NCBI GenBank assembly: GCA_003022485.1
Contig: PXTS01000038.1
Span: 1-40,399 of the forward strand
Direction of reading: 5' to 3'
From: Bacteroidetes bacterium QS_8_68_28
GTDB taxonomy: Bacteria; Bacteroidota; Rhodothermia; Rhodothermales; Salinibacteraceae
DNA: 40,399 nt
Part shown: in pieces, positions 1-8,596 of the stretch
How the letters are laid out: each line of letters starts with the position of its first letter
Position numbering within the stretch: position 1 is the stretch's first letter
The notes under the pieces: model-generated
Databases searched by the model: none
Told to the model about the DNA's origin: nothing
Seen by the model: only the letters and a program-made list of their open reading frames with translations
Made by a program: the position numbers and the translations under genes

Positions 1-374
1 AAGCCAACAAGAACGGCCGACTTGAGAAGCAAGGACTTCATAGGAGAGAGAAGCGTCGGTTACGATAAAAGAGCAGAGGCGGCGCGCCGCGCCGGGCCTA
101 AAAGGGGCTACCATCGTAAAAAACGCAGCCCGGTGATGCACCCCTCGGTCGCAAAGATTGGGTGCAGTAATGCTTTGTTTAAAGCGGCTCGTGGGAGGCG
201 TCCCGTACGGCGTCCCGCACGCCCCGGGAAGCGACGCGAGATTCCGCTGTGAGACTGCTTTCCGGAACGCCCCATCCCTCTGCGTGACGCGAACCCCGTT
301 CGTGAAGATGCCGTCTGCGGCCCACCGTTTCGTGGGGTCCCCGCCCCTTACTGGTGGGCCGCCGCCCGGCGATA
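1..374. other. Left-edge spacer without a recognised gene
   Basis: I find no supportable gene in this stretch. The short open frames have no recognisable composition. The only structure seen is a perfect 7-bp inverted repeat, TGCACCC at 137-143 and GGGTGCA at 160-166, with a 16-base loop and no T-run after it. The minus-strand dipeptidase ends at the right side of this spacer, so it may contain that transcript's 3' end, but no convincing terminator is visible. Confidence 0.4.
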
Positions 375-1637
375 TTACCCCGGCTTCGTGGCTGCCTCTT
401 CGGCCGCTTCGAGCACGCGCAGGGCGTTGCCGCCCAGGATCTTGTAGACGTCCTCTTCGGTGTACCCGCGCTTCAGCAGGCCGTGCGTGAGCCACGGCAG
501 GCGCGTGGCGTCGCCCAGCCCCGCCGGCAGGCGCGGCACCCCGTCGAAGTCCGAGCCGAGCCCCACATGCTCCACGCCGGCGACCTGCGCGGCGTGGTCG
601 ATGTGGTCGAGCACGTCCTCAAGGGCGGGCGTGGTGTCCTGCTGGACGTAGCGGTCGTAGAAGTTGATCATCACCAGCCCGTCGTTTTCCGAAAGGGCGC
701 GCAGCATGTCGTCGGTTACGTTGCGAGCGTTGGGCGTGAGCGCGCGTGCGGAGGAATGGGACAGGATGACCGGCGCGCGGCTCACCCGTAGCGCGTCGTA
801 AAAGGTCGAATCGCTCACGTGCGAGAGGTCCGCCAGCACGCCCGCGTCGTTCATCGCGCGCACCAGGGCTTCGCCCTTTTCGGAGAGCCCCCCGTGGCGG
901 AGCGTGTCGGTGGCGGCGTCGGCCCAGGAGTGGGAGCGGATGTGCGTGAGGGTGACGTAGCGGATGCCCCTCTGAGCGAAGGCGCGCAGCGTGTCTTCGC
1001 TGGCGGCGAGGGCGTGGCCGCCTTCCAGCCCCAGCAGCACGGCGCGCTTGCCGTTGCGCGCGAGGCGGCGCACCTCCCCGGCGCTGGTGGCGAAGGCCGC
1101 GCGGCCCGCGTACTGCCGGAGCTGACGCTTCGTCACGCGGATGAGCCGGCGGGCGCGGGCGCCGGCGCGGCGCCCCTCCCCCAGATACGACGGCACGTAG
1201 ATCGAGAAGAAGACCGCGTCGAGGCCGCCGGTTTTCATGCGCGGCAGGTCGAGGTGGGCTTCGGCGGGCGCGTGACGCGGCCCGATGTCGTACCCCTCCT
1301 CGGCCATGAGGGTGGGCGTGTCGGCGTGCCCGTCGAAGACGATGGCGCGGTAGTGCACGCGCAGGGCCTTCTGCCAGAGCGAGTCGTTCTTCACAAGCGC
1401 GCGCTGTTGGGAGTCGGGCAGCACAACGGTCCCGCTGTCGAGCATAGCGGCCTCGGGGCGCGCCGTGTCGGCCGGCGCGGTCGGGCCAGGCGCGGCGTTG
1501 CCGGCGGCGGCAGACGGGTGCGCGTCGGGGGCTCTGCGGCAGCCGGCTTCCAGCAGGAGGCTTCCCAGCAGGGCACCGCCGAGGAGCACGGCGGCGAAAG
1601 AGGGGGCGGTGAGAGCACGGCGAAGAGGGGCGGTCAT
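375..1637 (-). CDS. Membrane dipeptidase, peptidase M19 (renal dipeptidase family) lipoprotein
   Basis: A 420-aa zinc dipeptidase that would hydrolyse dipeptides in the periplasm or at the cell surface. The chosen ATG gives a lipoprotein signal: basic start, hydrophobic stretch, then LEAGC with Cys33 as the predicted lipidated residue. The M19 metal site begins with FDGHADT (His104, Asp106). Further family motifs follow in order: EGGHAL, LTHIRSHSWADAAT, a SHVSDSTF block, ILSHSSARAL and the C-terminal GLGSDFDGV. The frame stays open far upstream, but that part is the antisense of the DoxX gene and has no family match, so the start after it is preferred. DoxX lies immediately upstream on the same strand, about 70 bases away. 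The family call is firm; the natural substrate is unknown. Confidence 0.93.
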   Translation of the reverse strand: MTAPLRRALTAPSFAAVLLGGALLGSLLLEAGCRRAPDAHPSAAAGNAAPGPTAPADTARPEAAMLDSGTVVLPDSQQRALVKNDSLWQKALRVHYRAIVFDGHADTPTLMAEEGYDIGPRHAPAEAHLDLPRMKTGGLDAVFFSIYVPSYLGEGRRAGARARRLIRVTKRQLRQYAGRAAFATSAGEVRRLARNGKRAVLLGLEGGHALAASEDTLRAFAQRGIRYVTLTHIRSHSWADAATDTLRHGGLSEKGEALVRAMNDAGVLADLSHVSDSTFYDALRVSRAPVILSHSSARALTPNARNVTDDMLRALSENDGLVMINFYDRYVQQDTTPALEDVLDHIDHAAQVAGVEHVGLGSDFDGVPRLPAGLGDATRLPWLTHGLLKRGYTEEDVYKILGGNALRVLEAAEEAATKPG

Positions 1638-1705
1638 GGAAAGGCGGGCCGGGCAGCGGCAAAGAGAAGACGGCGGCGGCAACTGATAGCGCGGGCGGGC
1701 TTCCG

Positions 1706-2161
1706 TCAAAGCCGCGCCGCGCCGCGCGGGCGTCGCGAGCGGCTCCCGCCTGCGCCGAACTGCGCGTCGAAGCTGTACCGGCCCGGCCCGGTGAAGAAGA
1801 GCGCCAGCCACACCAGGCCGTAGATCAGCGCGCGCTCGGGATTGCCCTGCCCGGTCGTCAGGTGCATGGCCGCCGCCGTGCCCATCGTGGCGATGAGCAG
1901 CCCGAGGGCCGGGCGCGTCAGAAGGCCGGCAGCCACCAGCAGCCCGCCGACGAACTCGGCCACGGCGGCCATGAAGCCCCAGAAGGCCGGCAGAACCCCG
2001 ATGCCGAGCACCGTCTCGAGCGCGCCGCCGACCTGCGTCCACGCCTCGGGGCCGCCGGTGATCTTCCCCCAGCCGTGCGCAAGGGCGATGTAGAGCCCTG
2101 CGCCCACGCGCAGAATCAAGAGGCCGAGGTTGCGGTAACGGTCGAGGAACTGAAGGACCAT
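1706..2161 (-). CDS. DoxX family membrane protein
   Basis: A 151-aa membrane protein with about four hydrophobic helices. It begins MVLQFLDRYRNLGLLILRV and has the DoxX pattern: a first helix with GAGLYIALAHGWGKI, a segment around GVLPAFWGFMAAVAEFVGG, and a final helix near ALIYGLVWLALFFTGPG followed by a short charged tail. DoxX-type proteins are small inner-membrane proteins, some linked to respiratory or redox partners; the reaction of this one cannot be read from sequence. The start at 2161 is chosen because the upstream in-frame codons form a low-quality extension across a spacer containing a perfect hairpin. It lies between the oxidoreductase beta subunit and the dipeptidase, all on the minus strand. 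Confidence 0.85.
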   Translation of the reverse strand: MVLQFLDRYRNLGLLILRVGAGLYIALAHGWGKITGGPEAWTQVGGALETVLGIGVLPAFWGFMAAVAEFVGGLLVAAGLLTRPALGLLIATMGTAAAMHLTTGQGNPERALIYGLVWLALFFTGPGRYSFDAQFGAGGSRSRRPRGAARL

Positions 2162-2256
2162 GGCGGTGGGGACCTTGGCGGAGGGAGAGCGCTGCCGGTA
2201 AGCTACGACTGGAGGGGCTGCGTTGCAACGGGACCCGCTCGCCCCCGCTCGCTTTC

Positions 2257-2289
2257 GGTTCTTGGTTACTTCTTTACTCACCAAGAACC
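2257..2289. terminator. Perfect 10-bp hairpin between korB and doxX
   Basis: GGTTCTTGGT at 2257-2266 pairs perfectly with ACCAAGAACC at 2280-2289, with a 13-base loop. It sits between the korB stop (2323) and the doxX start (2161), both read on the minus strand. There is no T-run on that strand, so it may be a processing or mRNA-stability hairpin rather than a Rho-independent terminator. Confidence 0.4.
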
Positions 2290-2322
2290 AACAGCCAAGA
2301 ATCAACAACCCAAACCTCCCAA

Positions 2323-3402
2323 CTACCCTCCCACCGTCCACGTGTCGCCTTCGCGGAGAAGCGCATCGAGGTCGCCGGTGCCTTTCTTCTCGGTAATGCC
2401 CTCGATCTGGGTGTGCAGCAGGTCCCCGTAGGTCGGGCGCTCCGTCTGGTAGATCACGCCGAAGGGGCGTGGCAGCTTCTGGTCGTCGCCGTTTACATCG
2501 GGGTCATCCCAGAAAATGCGGCCCAGCAGCTCGGCGAGCATCTCGTCGGAGGCGTCGTGCGTGAGGCAGTCGGCCACCGACCAGCGGTCGTTTTCGAGGT
2601 CCACGACCTCCAGGCCCAGTCCGTCGAGGCGGAGGCCCTTCGCGCCCTCGGCGAAGGTCATCGGCCGGCCGTCTTCGAGAAAGAGCGCGCGTTCGGGCTT
2701 CGTCTCCTTCTCGGTGAATTCGAAGAAGGCCCCGTCGTTGAAGATGTTGCAGTTCTGGTAGATTTCCACGAAGGCCGCGCCGGAGTGGTCGTAGGACTGT
2801 TCCATGACCGCCTTCATGTGCTGCGGGTCGCGGTCCATCGTGCGCGCGACGAAGGAGGCGTCCGCCCCCAGTGCGACGCGGACGGGGTTGAAGGGCGCGT
2901 CGATGGAGCCGTAGGGAGAGCTTTTGGTGACTTTGCCCCGCTCGCTGGTGGGGCTGTACTGGCCTTTGGTGAGGCCGTAGATCTCGTTGTTGAACAGCAG
3001 GATCTGCAGGTCCACGTTGCGGCGCAGCGCGTGGATCAGGTGGTTCCCGCCGATGGAGAGGGCGTCCCCGTCGCCGGTGACGACCCAGACTTTCAGCTCG
3101 GGCCGGCTGGCCTTCAGCCCCGTGGCGATGGCTGGGGCGCGCCCGTGGATCGTGTGCATCCCGTAGGCGTCTACGTAGTAGGGGAAGCGCCCGGCGCACC
3201 CGATTCCGCTGACGAAGACGTGCTCGGCCTTCTCGGCATCGAGCTCGGGCAAGAGCCGCTGCACGGCCGAGAGGATGGCGTAGTCGCCGCAGCCGGGGCA
3301 CCAGCGCACGTCCTGATCTGATTGGAAGTCCTTGCGCGAGAGGGCCGGCTCACCGTCTGCGCTGCCGTCGCCTCCGGCTCCATCGCCGAAGCCCGGCGGC
3401 AA
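2323..3402 (-). CDS. korB: 2-oxoacid:ferredoxin oxidoreductase, beta (TPP-binding) subunit
   Basis: The thiamine-diphosphate subunit of a 2-oxoacid:ferredoxin oxidoreductase (2-oxoglutarate type likely), which oxidatively decarboxylates a 2-oxoacid to the acyl-CoA and reduces ferredoxin. Motifs: WCPGCGDYAIL near residue 34, GIGCAGRFPYYVDAYGMHT, the TPP/Mg segment GDGDALSIGGNHLIHAL, then NNEIYGLTKGQYSPTSE. The body is complete and about 340 residues long. The annotated start is a TTG. The likely true ATG is at 3526: it opens MPEDESQNETLPDGTRKPT in a different frame, and the two frames carry the same peptide (KPTLPPGYGD and KPTLPPGFGD). A frameshift, real or from sequencing, therefore lies at about 3420-3465. 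The alpha subunit is 111 bases upstream on the same strand, consistent with an operon. The 2-oxoacid specificity is inferred. Confidence 0.92.
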   Translation of the reverse strand: MPPGFGDGAGGDGSADGEPALSRKDFQSDQDVRWCPGCGDYAILSAVQRLLPELDAEKAEHVFVSGIGCAGRFPYYVDAYGMHTIHGRAPAIATGLKASRPELKVWVVTGDGDALSIGGNHLIHALRRNVDLQILLFNNEIYGLTKGQYSPTSERGKVTKSSPYGSIDAPFNPVRVALGADASFVARTMDRDPQHMKAVMEQSYDHSGAAFVEIYQNCNIFNDGAFFEFTEKETKPERALFLEDGRPMTFAEGAKGLRLDGLGLEVVDLENDRWSVADCLTHDASDEMLAELLGRIFWDDPDVNGDDQKLPRPFGVIYQTERPTYGDLLHTQIEGITEKKGTGDLDALLREGDTWTVGG

Positions 3403-3616
3403 CGTCGGTTTTTTCGTGCCGGCGTCGTCGCCGCTGCTGGCGGCCGTCGTCGCCGTAGCCGGGCGGGAGCGTGGGCTTTCGCGTGCCGTCGGGCAGGGTC
3501 TCGTTTTGGGACTCGTCTTCAGGCATCACGCTTGGGACGTTGCTGTTTTGAAACGGAGCGTGTTGCGTAATGCGTGTTGCATGAGGCCCCCTCTTCTACA
3601 ACCGGTCTTGCTGTCC

Positions 3617-3644
3617 TCACGCACCACGAATCACGCATCACGAA
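3617..3644. repeat. Dispersed intergenic repeat, copy 1
   Basis: TCACGCACCACG, two bases, then TCACGCATCACGAA. The reverse complement of nearly the same string occurs at 25852-25880 with only the central 2-3 bases changed. This copy lies just after (and overlaps) the korA stop codon; the other lies just after a terminator. Both being at gene 3' ends suggests a small intergenic repeat family. Confidence 0.55.
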
Positions 3645-5587
3645 ATCATCGCCTCGGCCTTTTCCACAATCTCGCCGGATGTAAACGGTTGACCCTGCAC
3701 CTTGCCGAAGGGGCGGAAGTCCAGTAAGAACTCGTCGCGCAAGAGGCGGGCGAGCTGGCCATTGTTCTGCTCGGGCACGAGGTGGCGCTCGAAGCGGGCG
3801 AACACGTCCGCCAGCCCGGGCGGAAGCGGCCAGAGGTGGCGCAGGTGCAGACTGCTCACCGCGAGGCCGCGCCCGCGCAGGCGGTCCACGGCAGTCTCGA
3901 CGGCCCCGCGCGTGGAGCCCCAGGCGGTGACGAGCAGGTCGCCTTCGTCGGCGTTTTCGGCTCCGCCGCCGTACGGCTCAGGCGTCTCCAGGTCGCGGGT
4001 CACGCGCTGGATCTTTGCCGCGCGCACGTCGGTCATGTGCTGGTGGTTGGCCGGGTCGTAGGACACGTCGCCCGTTTCGGCCTCCTTCTCCAGCCCGCCG
4101 ACGCGGTGCTCCAGCCCCGGCGTGCCGGGCCGGGCCCACGGGCGCGCGAGCGTCTCGCCCGAGCGTCGGTAGGGCAGAAATGCCGCCTCGCCGTTTTTCT
4201 TGCCGTTGACGTGGGCGTCGCTGTTGCTGCCGTCGCCCGCGTGGCCGTTCGCATTCGGTGCGGTGGCGAAGTCCACCTCGAAAGGCGGGAGATCCGCTGC
4301 CTTCGGCAGCTTCCACGGCTCCGAGCCATTGGCGAGGTACACGTCCGCCAGCAGGATGACGGGCGTCATGTACGTGCACGCGAGGCGGCACGCCTCGTAG
4401 GCGGCGCGGAAGCAGTCGGCAGGGCCGTCCGGCGCGATCACCGGGAGCGGGGCGTCGCCGTTGCGCCCGTAGAGGGCCTGGAAGAGGTCGCCCTGCTCGG
4501 TTTTGGTGGGCAGTCCCGTCGAGGGGCCGCCGCGCTGCACGTCGAGGATCACCATCGGCAGCTCGGTCATCGTGGCCAAGCCGATGGTCTCGGTCTTGAG
4601 CGCGAGGCCGGGCCCGCTGGTGGCGCACACGCCCAGCTGTCCACCGAAGGAGGCCCCCAGCGCCGAGCCGGCGGCGGCGATCTCGTCCTCGGCCTGGAAG
4701 GTCATCACCCCGAAGTTTTTGTGCCGGCTCAGCTCGTGGAGGATGTCCGACGCGGGCGTGATGGGGTAGGAGCCATAGAAGAGGTCCAGCCCGCTCCGGT
4801 CGGAGGCGGCCACGAGTCCCAATGCCAGCGCCTCGGCCCCGCGGATGGTGCGGTAGGTGCCCGCCTCGAGGTCGGCAGGGGCTACGTCGTAGCGCGTGGC
4901 GAACTGCTCGGTCGTTTCGCCGTAATGGTAGCCTTTTTTGAGGACGTGCCGGTTGGCCTCGCGCACCTCCGGCTTGTCGGCGAATTTTTCTCCGATCCAC
5001 TCCAGTGCCGGTGCGGTGGGGCGGGAAAAGAGCCAGAGGGCCAGCCCGAGGGCGAACATGTTCTTCGAGCGGTCCATCTCCTGGGTGGACAGCTCGGTGC
5101 CCGAGAGTGCCTTGCGAGTCAGCTTTGAGAGCTCGACCTCCACGACGTGGTAGCCCTCGAGGGTGCCATCCTCACGGGGGTCGGCGTCGAGGTCGGCCAG
5201 TTTGAAGCCGCGGTCGTTGAAGGCGTCGGTATTGATGAGCACCGTCCCGCCGCGCTCCACGCGCGAGAGGTGCACCTTCACCGCCGCCGGGTTCATCGCC
5301 ACAAGCAGATCGACGGCGTCGCCGGGGGTGCGCACGTTCCCCGAGCCGAAGTGCACCTGAAATCCGCTGATACCGTACGTCGTGCCGGCGGGGGCGCGGA
5401 TCTCGGCAGGGTAGTCTGGCAGCGTGGCCAAGTCGCTCTGCGCGTGGGCCGTGGCCAGCGTAAACTGTGAGCCGGTCAGCTGCATCCCGTCGCCGCTGTC
5501 GCCGGCGAAAAGCACAGTCGCCTCCGGGAGCGCCTCGGTGTCGGTCGGGCCGTTCGGGGAGCGGGCCTGCGGATCCGTCTGGCTCAT
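3638..5587 (-). CDS. korA: 2-oxoacid:ferredoxin oxidoreductase, fused gamma-alpha subunit
   Basis: A 649-aa subunit in which the gamma domain is fused ahead of the alpha (pyrimidine-binding) domain. The gamma domain begins with the glycine-rich LFAGDSGDGM at about residues 26-35. The alpha domain has YPITPASDILHEL from residue 274, then a TSGPGLALKTETIGLA block and the EQGDLFQALYGRNGD loop. The C-terminal part ends with a transketolase-like region (SSLHLRHLWPLPP) and RPFGKVQGQPFTSGE. It pairs with the beta subunit downstream; together they convert a 2-oxoacid plus CoA to acyl-CoA, CO2 and reduced ferredoxin. An Asn/Gly/Asp-rich linker (around NANGHAGDGSNSDAHVNGKK) interrupts the domain. The presence of SucC elsewhere in the window fits a ferredoxin-linked TCA step. 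The ATG at 5587 is well placed. Confidence 0.94.
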   Translation of the reverse strand: MSQTDPQARSPNGPTDTEALPEATVLFAGDSGDGMQLTGSQFTLATAHAQSDLATLPDYPAEIRAPAGTTYGISGFQVHFGSGNVRTPGDAVDLLVAMNPAAVKVHLSRVERGGTVLINTDAFNDRGFKLADLDADPREDGTLEGYHVVEVELSKLTRKALSGTELSTQEMDRSKNMFALGLALWLFSRPTAPALEWIGEKFADKPEVREANRHVLKKGYHYGETTEQFATRYDVAPADLEAGTYRTIRGAEALALGLVAASDRSGLDLFYGSYPITPASDILHELSRHKNFGVMTFQAEDEIAAAGSALGASFGGQLGVCATSGPGLALKTETIGLATMTELPMVILDVQRGGPSTGLPTKTEQGDLFQALYGRNGDAPLPVIAPDGPADCFRAAYEACRLACTYMTPVILLADVYLANGSEPWKLPKAADLPPFEVDFATAPNANGHAGDGSNSDAHVNGKKNGEAAFLPYRRSGETLARPWARPGTPGLEHRVGGLEKEAETGDVSYDPANHQHMTDVRAAKIQRVTRDLETPEPYGGGAENADEGDLLVTAWGSTRGAVETAVDRLRGRGLAVSSLHLRHLWPLPPGLADVFARFERHLVPEQNNGQLARLLRDEFLLDFRPFGKVQGQPFTSGEIVEKAEAMIS

Positions 5588-5677
5588 GCGCGTCGCTCGC
5601 GTAGATTCGTTCTAAATAGGGGCGAATGGCAACGTGCCGCGCCGCGCTGTTGTTCGAGTCGCCCGCGTTCCTTTCAC

Positions 5678-5710
5678 GCGCAATTAGCGGACCATGCGCA
5701 ATTAGCGGAC
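5678..5710. repeat. 15-bp direct repeat upstream of korA
   Basis: GCGCAATTAGCGGAC occurs at 5678-5692 and again at 5696-5710, a period of 18 bases. It lies about 90-120 bases upstream of the minus-strand korA start, in a 259-base spacer that otherwise holds nothing recognisable. It could be a paired binding site or a simple duplication. Confidence 0.6.
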
Positions 5711-5846
5711 GGCAGATCGCGGACGGGCAGTCCTTCCGAGGGGCCGCTCGCCCGAAGCGTCGAGGGAGGTCGTCCGCTCTCTACTGCATGCGGCTGCGTT
5801 GCGAAATCTCGCCGTCCGTCGTCCGCCGCCGCCGGTGCGCCGCGCG

Positions 5847-6113
5847 CTACGCCGCCACGATGTCCACGTCGATCACGTAGTCCTCGGTGACGAGACGAAT
5901 AGTGTCGCGGCCGTCCACCAGTTCATAGTCCTGAATGGCGTCCGGGAGCGCATCCTCGGGCGTGTCCATTTTGAAGAGCGCGTCGGAGACGACGTGCCAG
6001 TCCTCGGTGGTGAGGTGGACCTGCGCCTCGCCGTCCTCGGCGACCATCGGGGCATAGTCCAGCACACGCTCGAGGTGGTTGACGGCCTGCTTGACGTGCA
6101 GGTTCGGGTCCAT
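5847..6113 (-). CDS. Small acidic protein of unknown function
   Basis: An 88-aa acidic protein starting [21 protein letters not shown] do not recognise the family. It is predicted soluble, with an N-terminal amphipathic helix followed by short beta-like segments ([35 protein letters not shown]). The start at 6113 is preferred because the frame upstream becomes Pro/Ser-rich and runs through the repeat region before thyA. It is divergent from thyA with a 187-base spacer, and downstream of it on the same strand come korA and korB. The clear coding character and sensible start make it a probable real gene; its function is unknown. Confidence 0.65.
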   Translation of the reverse strand: MDPNLHVKQAVNHLERVLDYAPMVAEDGEAQVHLTTEDWHVVSDALFKMDTPEDALPDAIQDYELVDGRDTIRLVTEDYVIDVDIVAA

Positions 6114-6196
6114 GATCTTAGGTGGGGAAAAAGAAAAGAGGAAAGAGGGCAAAGGATGGACGAACGAAGCGGACCGAGTGTTCGGGAAGGCAGGAG

Positions 6197-6271
6197 GAGA
6201 CATACCGTCCGTAGAAGAGACATACCGTCGTAAGGGCGACCCCCCGCAAGGGCGACCTCCCGTGGTCGCCC
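6197..6271. promoter_or_regulatory. Repeat and hairpin cluster in the divergent spacer before thyA
   Basis: GAGACATACCGTC occurs twice (6197-6209 and 6217-6229). GGGCGACC occurs twice (6234-6241 and 6250-6257), and its reverse complement GGTCGCCC follows at 6264-6271. Either copy can pair with it; the nearer gives a perfect 8-bp stem with a 6-base loop. The cluster ends 30 bases before the thyA start, so it would lie in the leader or promoter of thyA. The function is inferred only from position. Confidence 0.4.
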
Positions 6272-6300
6272 TCTTACAGACCAAAACCGTCAGCCGCGCC

Positions 6301-7182
6301 GTGCACCAATACCTCGACTACCTGCGCCGCATCATGGAGGAGGGGACCGACCGGGGCGACCGCACCGGCACGGGCACTCGCAGCCGCTTCGGCGCGCAGA
6401 TGCGGTTCGACCTGGCGGAGGGCTTCCCGCTGGTGACGACCAAGCGCGTCTGGTTTCGCGGCGTGGCCGAGGAGCTGCTCTGGATGTTGCGCGGGGAGAC
6501 CAACATTCGCCCGCTCGTGCGGCGCGGCGTCTCGATCTGGACGGACTGGCCGCTGCGGCGCTACCGTGAGGAAACCGGCCATACCGATATGTCGCAGGAA
6601 CCCTTCGAGGAGCGCATCGCTGAGGATGAGGATTTTGCGGAGCGGTGGGGCGACCTCGGCCCCGTCTACGGGCGCCAGTGGCGGGCCTTTTCGGGAAAAG
6701 AAGGCCAGAGCGTGGACCAGATCGAGCGCGCCCTCCGGCTCATTCGGGAAACTCCCGAGAGCCGACGCATCGTGGTGAGCGCGTGGAACCCGCCGCAACT
6801 CGAGGCGATGGCGTTGCCTCCCTGTCACACGCTTTTTCAGTTTTACGTAGCCGACGACCGCCTGAGCTGCCAGGTCTACCAGCGCTCGGCCGACTCGTTT
6901 CTGGGCGTCCCGTTCAACCTGGCCAGCTATGCCCTGCTGACGCATCTGGTGGCCGACCAGACGGACCTGGCGCCCGGCGAACTGGTCTGGACCGGCGGCG
7001 ACTGCCACATTTATCGGAACCACTTCGACCAGGTGCGCGAGCAAATCGCGCGCGACCCGCTGCCGCTCCCTCGGCTTCACCTCGAGCGCACGCCCGAGGC
7101 CGTGGCGGACTACCGCTTCGCGGACTTCACCGTCGAGAATTACAACCATCATTCCGCGCTCAGGGCGCCCATAGCGGTGTGA
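6301..7182 (+). CDS. thyA: Thymidylate synthase
   Basis: Folate-dependent thymidylate synthase, converting dUMP to dTMP with 5,10-methylenetetrahydrofolate. The GTG at 6301 gives [20 protein letters not shown], which lines up with the family N-terminus (EGT-x-x-DRTGTGT-x-S-x-FG), so longer starts were rejected. Visible landmarks are [16 protein letters not shown], the catalytic Cys175 in [29 protein letters not shown] and GDCHIYRNH. The C-terminus ends in RAPIAV, as this enzyme class usually does. At 293 aa it is slightly longer than the 264-aa Escherichia coli protein, with an insertion around [19 protein letters not shown]. It is divergent from the small acidic gene and is followed by the amidase. 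Confidence 0.96.
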   Translation: MHQYLDYLRRIMEEGTDRGDRTGTGTRSRFGAQMRFDLAEGFPLVTTKRVWFRGVAEELLWMLRGETNIRPLVRRGVSIWTDWPLRRYREETGHTDMSQEPFEERIAEDEDFAERWGDLGPVYGRQWRAFSGKEGQSVDQIERALRLIRETPESRRIVVSAWNPPQLEAMALPPCHTLFQFYVADDRLSCQVYQRSADSFLGVPFNLASYALLTHLVADQTDLAPGELVWTGGDCHIYRNHFDQVREQIARDPLPLPRLHLERTPEAVADYRFADFTVENYNHHSALRAPIAV

Positions 7183-7347
7183 AAACGCGCGGCGCCGCTC
7201 TGCACGTTGCGCCCCGCCCCTCCCCCGATGCAACCTGCCGCCGCCGCGCCGATTAAAAAACAATGTTCTTGCGGTACGGCCCAACGCCTCGTCGCCCAAC
7301 GCGCTCTTCTTTGCGCCCCGCCTCGTTCACCAGCGTCCGCCTGCGCG

Positions 7348-8538
7348 ATGAGCAGTTCCTCACCGTCCGGCTCGAAGGAGCGGTCCAGCCGGAAGCGCGC
7401 TTCGATCTTGGAGGGCGTCTACGAGGAGAACGTGCGCACCCGGCGCGGCGAGCCGGCCCCCCGCCGCCGAGCCCCCGGCGAAGACGACGGCCCGGCGCGC
7501 TCCTGGCCGCGGCGCGTGGCGGCCGCAGCGCTGGCGGCGTTGCTCGTGGCTGCCGGCGCCGTCTGGGCCACCGGCGACGCGGCGCGCGCTTGGAAGCGTC
7601 TCTTTCCGCCGGCCCGCGCCTCGGGCCCGGCCGCCGCCGCTGCGCCCGTGGCCGACTCCGTGCAGGGACGCGGTGCGCCCTTCCAGCCGGCAATGAGGAG
7701 CGCGGCCTCCGCCCTTCCCCGACGAGCCCAGAGCAACGACGACGCGCACTCGGTGGCAGGCCTCTTTGGGCTGGAGGTGAAGACCATCGTGATCGATCCC
7801 GGCCACGGCGGCACGAAAGACGGCGCCGTCGGCCCCGGCGGGACCAAAGAGAAGCACGTGGCCCTCGACGTGGCCCGCCGCCTGGCGAGGCGCCTGCGGG
7901 CCCGCCCCGGGGGCTACCGCGTGCTCATGACGCGCACCGGCGACCGTCACCTTTCCTTGCGCGAGCGCGTGGGATACACCAACCAGCACCGGGCCGACCT
8001 GTTCGTCTCGATCCACGTCAACGCGCTGCCGGACACGAGCATGCGCTCCGTCGAGACGTACTACTACGGGCAGGAGACCAGCGAGGAGGAGCGCCGCCTG
8101 GCCCGCCGCGAGAACCAGTCCAGTGGGTACTCCGTAGCGGCCTTCAACCGCCTGCTCAAAGAGACGGGCCGACGCCTGCGCCGCCAGGAATCCGAGCGCC
8201 TGGCCGGCTCGATTCAGAAAAGTCTGTTCCGTAACATAAAAGCCCAGACCCCCGACGTGCGCGACTGGGGCGTGCGCACCGCCCCCTTCGTGGTGCTCCT
8301 CGGCGTGGAGGCCCCCAGCGTGCTCGCCGAGATCGGCGTCCTCAGCAACCCCGCCGAGGAACAGAAGCTCCGCCGCCCGGCCTACCGCGCCGCGCTGGCC
8401 GGCTTTCTCGAAGAGGGCATCGCCCGCTACCTCGGCACGGCCTTCGCGCCCGGCACGGCCTCCGCGCCCGGTACGGAGGCGCTCGCTGGCGCCCTGCCGG
8501 ACACGACCCCGGCGCCCGTGCCCTCCGTGCTCCCGTGA
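7348..8538 (+). CDS. Membrane-anchored N-acetylmuramoyl-L-alanine amidase (Amidase_3)
   Basis: A 396-aa zinc amidase that cleaves the bond between N-acetylmuramic acid and the stem peptide of peptidoglycan, normally during daughter-cell separation. The N-terminus is basic and followed by one hydrophobic segment (VAAAALAALLVAAGAVW), which should anchor it in the inner membrane with the catalytic domain outside. The Amidase_3 domain starts at KTIVIDPGHGG (zinc ligand His153). It continues with TKEKHVALDVA (second ligand Glu), VLMTRTGDRHLSLRERV, LFVSIHVNAL (third ligand His) and VLAEIGVLSNPAE (catalytic Glu). The C-terminus is Pro/Ala/Thr-rich. The ATG at 7348 avoids an unlikely Cys/Pro-rich extension. 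A MamK-like actin follows 58 bases later and may be co-transcribed. Confidence 0.92.
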   Translation: MSSSSPSGSKERSSRKRASILEGVYEENVRTRRGEPAPRRRAPGEDDGPARSWPRRVAAAALAALLVAAGAVWATGDAARAWKRLFPPARASGPAAAAAPVADSVQGRGAPFQPAMRSAASALPRRAQSNDDAHSVAGLFGLEVKTIVIDPGHGGTKDGAVGPGGTKEKHVALDVARRLARRLRARPGGYRVLMTRTGDRHLSLRERVGYTNQHRADLFVSIHVNALPDTSMRSVETYYYGQETSEEERRLARRENQSSGYSVAAFNRLLKETGRRLRRQESERLAGSIQKSLFRNIKAQTPDVRDWGVRTAPFVVLLGVEAPSVLAEIGVLSNPAEEQKLRRPAYRAALAGFLEEGIARYLGTAFAPGTASAPGTEALAGALPDTTPAPVPSVLP

Positions 8539-8596
8539 GTCTGCCGGCGCGCCTTCCATGTACCTCGCCCCCTCCCCCGACGAATCCTCTTAGACA

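Noticed and set aside
375-2228. A 617-aa reading of the dipeptidase beginning upstream of 1637
   Set aside because: The added part is antisense to DoxX and Arg/Pro-rich; the start at 1637 gives a perfect lipoprotein signal.
3782-5128. Long open frame on the plus strand across korA
   Set aside because: No motif or sensible start; korA is firmly assigned on the other strand.
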